DNA of 10,067 bases. Origin: Usnea hakonensis. Lineage: Eukaryota > Ascomycota > Lecanoromycetes > Lecanorales > Parmeliaceae. Positions 7,640-10,067 of this stretch are shown piece by piece. Numbering within the stretch: position 1 is the stretch's first letter; every line of letters starts with the position of its first letter. The stretch covers positions 1 through 10,067 of the forward strand of contig BLJB01000193.1 of NCBI GenBank assembly GCA_013423325.1, read 5' to 3'. The notes beneath the pieces were generated by a model, which made no database searches, had not been told where the DNA came from, and saw nothing but the letters and a program-made list of their open reading frames with translations. The position numbers and the translations under genes were made by a program.

Positions 7640-8440
7640 TTACTATATATAATAAATTACTTAAATCGCTAAGCTACTAGTAAGAATAATACTAAGTAAT
7701 AGTAGTAAATTAGAAAGTAGTAGTATTATAATAATAGTAGACTTCTTAGCTTTAGTAGTCTTATTAGTACTATTAGACTTTATTAAAGTCTTCGGTAAGA
7801 CCTTATTATTTATAATAGCCTTAAATATATTAATAGATATATTAATAGACTATAATATAAGATTTCCTCTTTCTAGGCCTCTCTTATATATAGCCTTTAG
7901 TAATTACTTACTTATTATAATAGCCTTATTAGTAGATTTCGTAAAGAAGATATTTTTATAGTTAACCTTATATAATATATCTAAATAAAGTCTCTTAGAT
8001 ATATAGATAGCTTAATTAGTCTTATTCTTAACTAAAATACTAATAATTTAAGAGTCTACTAGATATATATATAGAGTAAGATTCTACTACTATATTAGTT
8101 CGAAAATATAGTCCCTATTAGGGAGTACTTTAGATATAGTAATTAAGATTATAATATTAGCTCGAGATACTATTATAAGTACTTTATAGATATAAATAAT
8201 ACGCCTCTAATAAGGTTCGCGTTATCGACTAGTAATTTTAGAAGTAGTATTATAGCTATTAATATATACTTTACTCTAAATAATATCTAGTATAATCTTT
8301 TTAGAATCGATAATATTATTATCTAGTAGTATATAGGCTTTTAAGTTATCGACTAAATAGACTTCTTATATAATATAGTATAAGACTTTAATACTATTCT
8401 TTATTATAGGAATAAATATCGGAATTAATATATATTTATC
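7640..8440 (-). pseudogene. Gag/protease relic: C-terminal half of retropepsin and downstream
   Basis: This is the downstream part of the - strand retroelement relic, in a single frame with TAA and TAG as the only stops. Directly after the inserted inverted-repeat element it reads DKYxLIPIFIPG-like, then EVxLVDNLKAxxLL(G)NDII-like at about 8365-8305. This corresponds to the conserved EIHLVDDLKANMLIGNDIL segment of retropepsin-like proteases of fungal Gypsy-type elements, followed by the YINSCxxTxxITxR-like stretch. Farther on come HLVDS-, LVKN- and IP+R-like segments and a Thr/Lys/Ser-rich stretch near 7740-7800. The frame becomes hydrophobic and uninformative below about 7700, so the end is approximate. 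No reverse transcriptase follows in this window. Confidence 0.7.
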
Positions 8441-8442
8441 TA
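8441..8442. repeat. Possible TA target-site duplication, left
   Basis: TA next to the left inverted repeat, matched by TA at 9042-9043. Removing the insert and one TA keeps the protease frame continuous. The flanks are TATATA-rich, so the exact edge is ambiguous by a few bases. Confidence 0.45.
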
Positions 8443-8520
8443 TATTACTAAATCTGAAAAGTTTCTACTAAATATTAAATTGCGAATCGCGCGATTCGGG
8501 CGATTCGTAAAAAATCCGTA

Positions 8521-8613
8521 CGATTAGCAAGTCGACCCTGCTAATAGCAGAAAATACGCACGATTAGCATAGTAACTTTGCTATTCTTAGGGAATTTAGG
8601 CGATTAGTAAGGG
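8521..8613 (+). repeat. 40-bp tandem repeat, 2.3 units, with hairpins
   Basis: Units start with CGATTAGcA at 8521, 8561 and 8601, exactly 40 bases apart; the third is cut after 13 bases by the A run. Unit 1 contains ATTAGCA-AGTCGACCC-TGCTAAT, a perfect 7-bp stem. Unit 2 has TAGCA...TGCTA in the same place, so the stem is kept while the loop differs. Confidence 0.6.

Positions 8614-8645
<32 letters not shown>
8614..8645 (+). repeat. A32 homopolymer
   Basis: 32 uninterrupted A follow AAGGG. It could be a poly(A) tail of a retroposed insertion within the inverted-repeat element or an expanded simple repeat. I find no matching flanking duplication to decide. The length may be affected by sequencing error. 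Confidence 0.8.
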
Positions 8646-8647
<2 letters not shown>

Positions 8648-8655
8648 AGCGAGAC

Positions 8656-8690
8656 GCTAAATTAAAGTTAGCGCTAAAATTAAAGTTAAC
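8656..8690 (+). repeat. 17/18-bp tandem duplication
   Basis: GCTAAATTAAAGTTAGC (8656-8672) is followed directly by GCTAAAATTAAAGTTAAC (8673-8690). Each can fold back through GCTAA and TTAGC or TTAAC. It lies just after the A run in the TIR element. Confidence 0.6.
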
Positions 8691-9041
8691 GAGAATAACG
8701 GGTAGTCTCTAGCGCTATAATTCTAAAAATAGTCTAAATTAAATTTTTTTAAAAATTATATACGCGCGTTATAGACTTATATTATTAAGCTTATTATATA
8801 TACCTTATATTATAAAGACTACTATATTAAGTAAGTCTTAAGAGGACTTTATATAAATTATTTAAATTTTGCGAATTTGCGAATCGTGCGGATCCTATAG
8901 ATTATACGAATAGTAAGGCGGACTTACTAACTTCGCGTAAAGAGTTTAATATAGGTAAAGTTTACTAAATATACTAAATTATTCTTTCTATACGTATCTA
9001 GTAGAATTCTTACGGAAATAAACTTTTTAGATTTAGTAATA

Positions 9042-9043
9042 TA
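9042..9043. repeat. Possible TA target-site duplication, right
   Basis: Partner of the TA at 8441-8442. Confidence 0.45.
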
Positions 9044-9426
9044 TATTATATATAGCTAATCCTAAGCCTTTAATATAAAGTAGTAATACTATTCGGCGTA
9101 TCTTAATATATAGTAGTAGTACTAGTAACTATAATTTATCTATTAGAGTAACGCTATAACTAGTATTAATATAAATTTCTTAATTAATTATATTAATAAG
9201 TAGACGAATAAGAATATAAGCGTAATTCTAGCCTTAAAAAGTAAGTTTAGTATCTACGTTTAATATCTTAGTAGAATTAGAATTAATAACTTTAAATATA
9301 ATATAGTTATAAAAGGCTTTATTAATACTTTAACTATTAGTATTTTATTTAATAGTAACTTAGTAGGCTTTATTATTATCTAAATAAGATATATTATTAA
9401 AATACTTATTTATCGTAGTAGGCTCT

Positions 9427-9480
9427 AATAGCTTTATATCTATTAAAGCCTTTAATAGCTTTATATCTATTAAAGCCTTT
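9427..9480 (-). repeat. Perfect 27-bp tandem duplication in the Gag relic
   Basis: AATAGCTTTATATCTATTAAAGCCTTT occurs twice in a row with no mismatch. At 27 bases it adds nine codons (KALIDIKLL twice on -) without shifting the frame. The two units are identical in a sequence otherwise full of mutations, so the duplication either followed RIP or both units were mutated identically. Confidence 0.9.
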
Positions 9481-9979
9481 TAGTAGCCTAACTATAGGCA
9501 CTTATATAGCTTATTATTTAATATAAAAGACTTATTATATTTACGGTAAAAGATATAGATATCGATAAAGTTAGTAAAAGCCTTATAATACTAATTATTA
9601 TTATAGTAATCTTTATTTAAACCTTCCTTATAGTACTCTAAGGGCTTAGAAGCGTTACCTTAATATATCTTATAATAGTTATTATAATATATTTAGACTA
9701 ATTAATCTTTAGTATTATAATCTATCTCTTTAGTCTTATAATCTATTTAATAAATAGCTTAATAGTAACTTTACCGCTATAGCTACTTATCTTTATCGTA
9801 GTTATATTCGTCTCGTCTTTAAAATCCTCTACTTTAAGGCGGATTTAGCTTATTAGACTAACTTAAAGACGTTAAATCTAATATATTTAGGGCGGTAATT
9901 TATAGCCTAAAAGAACTATCTATAATTTAATAATTTTAACTATATTACTAATTTAATCGATTACTATACTATTAATTAT

Positions 9980-10067
9980 TGGATTGGATTGGAATTCATA
10001 CTCGTGTCTATCTAACTATGTGAAAGATAATTACGGGAAGCTCTATGGCAATGGTATAAGGGAAACC
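9980..10067 (-). mobile_element. SINE-like retroposon, copy 4 (3' end only, runs off the window)
   Basis: The tail complement TTGGATTGGATTGG starts at 9979. The sequence then matches copy 3 to the window end. It is the least RIPed copy here (TATGTGAAAG, CTATGGCAATGGTATAAGG), so it gives the best view of the original 3' end. The other end and the second flanking duplication are outside the window. The bases before it (ATTAATTAT) would be one copy of its target-site duplication. Confidence 0.88.

Larger units (their letters stand above)
6200..7640 (+). pseudogene. Unidentified Q/N-rich coding relic, split by retroposon copy 3
   Basis: One + frame (codons starting at 6305, 6557, 7109, 7211 and so on, all the same phase) runs from about 6200 through the insertion site and on to about 7560 with TAA and TAG as the only stops I read. 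Reading these as Gln or Trp gives a protein rich in Gln, Asn, Tyr and Lys, with stretches such as KGSSNK*KDTSKYKY, SLDLIDYIYKLYRDSSSS and DSGNKELI*RTRSNILKK. A run of AAT/ATA triplets at about 7560-7600 is microsatellite-like. I recognise no domain. It may be Gag of another retroelement or a duplicated host gene. The boundary with the - strand relic near 7640 is approximate. Confidence 0.45.
8443..9041. mobile_element. Non-autonomous TIR element (599 bp) inside the protease relic
   Basis: Terminal inverted repeats TATTACTAAATCTgAAAAGT (8443-8462) and its complement (9022-9041) differ at one position only, a G/A of RIP type; the match extends to about 24 bases with the flank. No transposase frame is visible. 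The left half keeps CA and TG and contains a GC-rich palindromic stretch (GCGAATCGCGCGATTCG, 8482-8498), 40-bp repeats and an A run. The right half is more RIPed, with a related GCGAATTTGCGAATCGTGCG at about 8870-8889. The TA duplication fits Tc1/mariner-type insertion, but the superfamily is not established. It splits the retropepsin relic between its active-site half and its NLKA half. Confidence 0.65.
9042..9975 (-). pseudogene. Gag/protease relic: Gag C-terminus and retropepsin active site
   Basis: This is the upstream part of the - strand relic. The retropepsin segment reads INTSYSVTLIDK at about 9170-9135, matching the D-T-G-C-S-V-T-L-x-D pattern. The catalytic Asp is now Asn and the Gly is Ser (AAT ACT AGT, complement of 9159-9167). 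IRRxxxPLYIKGLG follows at about 9095-9060, then the insertion. Upstream (higher coordinates) is a Tyr/Lys/Asp/Asn-rich Gag-like stretch (QGNASKPLEYYKEGLNKDYYNNN-like, about 9670-9590) and a KCLxxGH-like fragment at about 9500 that may be a damaged zinc knuckle. The frame is continuous with TAA and TAG stops. Its 5' end and LTR are not seen, and retroposon copy 4 abuts it. Confidence 0.7.

Noticed and set aside
8443..9041. hAT-type element with 8-bp target-site duplication
   Set aside because: An 8-bp duplication (ATCTATAT against ATATATAT) needs a C/A mismatch that RIP does not explain; TA fits without a mismatch and also keeps the frame.
2260..10067. Inverted pairs of retroposon copies as one large transposon with TIRs
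   Set aside because: Copies 1 and 3 each have their own flanking duplication and lie in different host relics, so they are independent insertions.
1..10067. Short ATG-initiated open frames and long open stretches between stops
   Set aside because: ATG is rare and falls mostly in retroposon copies or the minisatellite, and open stretches are side effects of lost TG. None shows a protein family in an intact frame.

Overview
The window is a transposon graveyard from the genome of a filamentous ascomycete (Pezizomycotina). The sign is extreme repeat-induced point mutation (RIP). CpA and its complement TpG are nearly absent over most of the window, with none at all in the first 751 bases. TpA is everywhere, almost every in-frame stop is TAA or TAG, and ATG is very rare. 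I see no intact protein-coding gene, tRNA, rRNA or CRISPR array.

Layout. 1-890: RIP-saturated relic of unknown origin with three degenerate copies of a ~47-bp motif. 893-1025: 23-bp minisatellite, broken by NN at 958-959. 1028-4797: 3' half of a Ty3/Gypsy chromovirus on + (C-terminal RT, RNase H, integrase, chromodomain, polypurine tract, LTR start). It is split at 2260-2912 by a retroposon. 4798-5273: second, 5'-truncated retroposon copy. 5280-5590: short unidentified relic, probably on -. 5601-6065: islands that largely escaped RIP, with inverted repeats and strong hairpins. About 6200-7640: unidentified Q/N-rich coding relic on +, split at 6571-7099 by a third retroposon copy. About 7640-9975: Gag/retropepsin relic on -, split at 8443-9041 by a non-autonomous terminal-inverted-repeat element. 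9980-10067: fourth retroposon copy, running off the window.

The retroposon is the most informative element. It is about 653 bp when full length, ends in a (CCAAT)n tail, is 5'-truncated in at least one other copy, and has 14-15 bp target-site duplications at two copies. This is the signature of target-primed reverse transcription, so it is a SINE-like or LINE-derived non-autonomous element. Removing copies 1 and 3 with one duplication each, or the 599-bp inverted-repeat element with one TA, leaves the host relic in a single reading frame. The relics therefore carry RIP substitutions but no frameshifts in the stretches I followed. A plausible history is insertion into intact elements, followed by RIP of all the multicopy sequence. 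The single-copy pieces, such as the retroposon 5' leader and the island near 5.6-6.06 kb, were left comparatively untouched.
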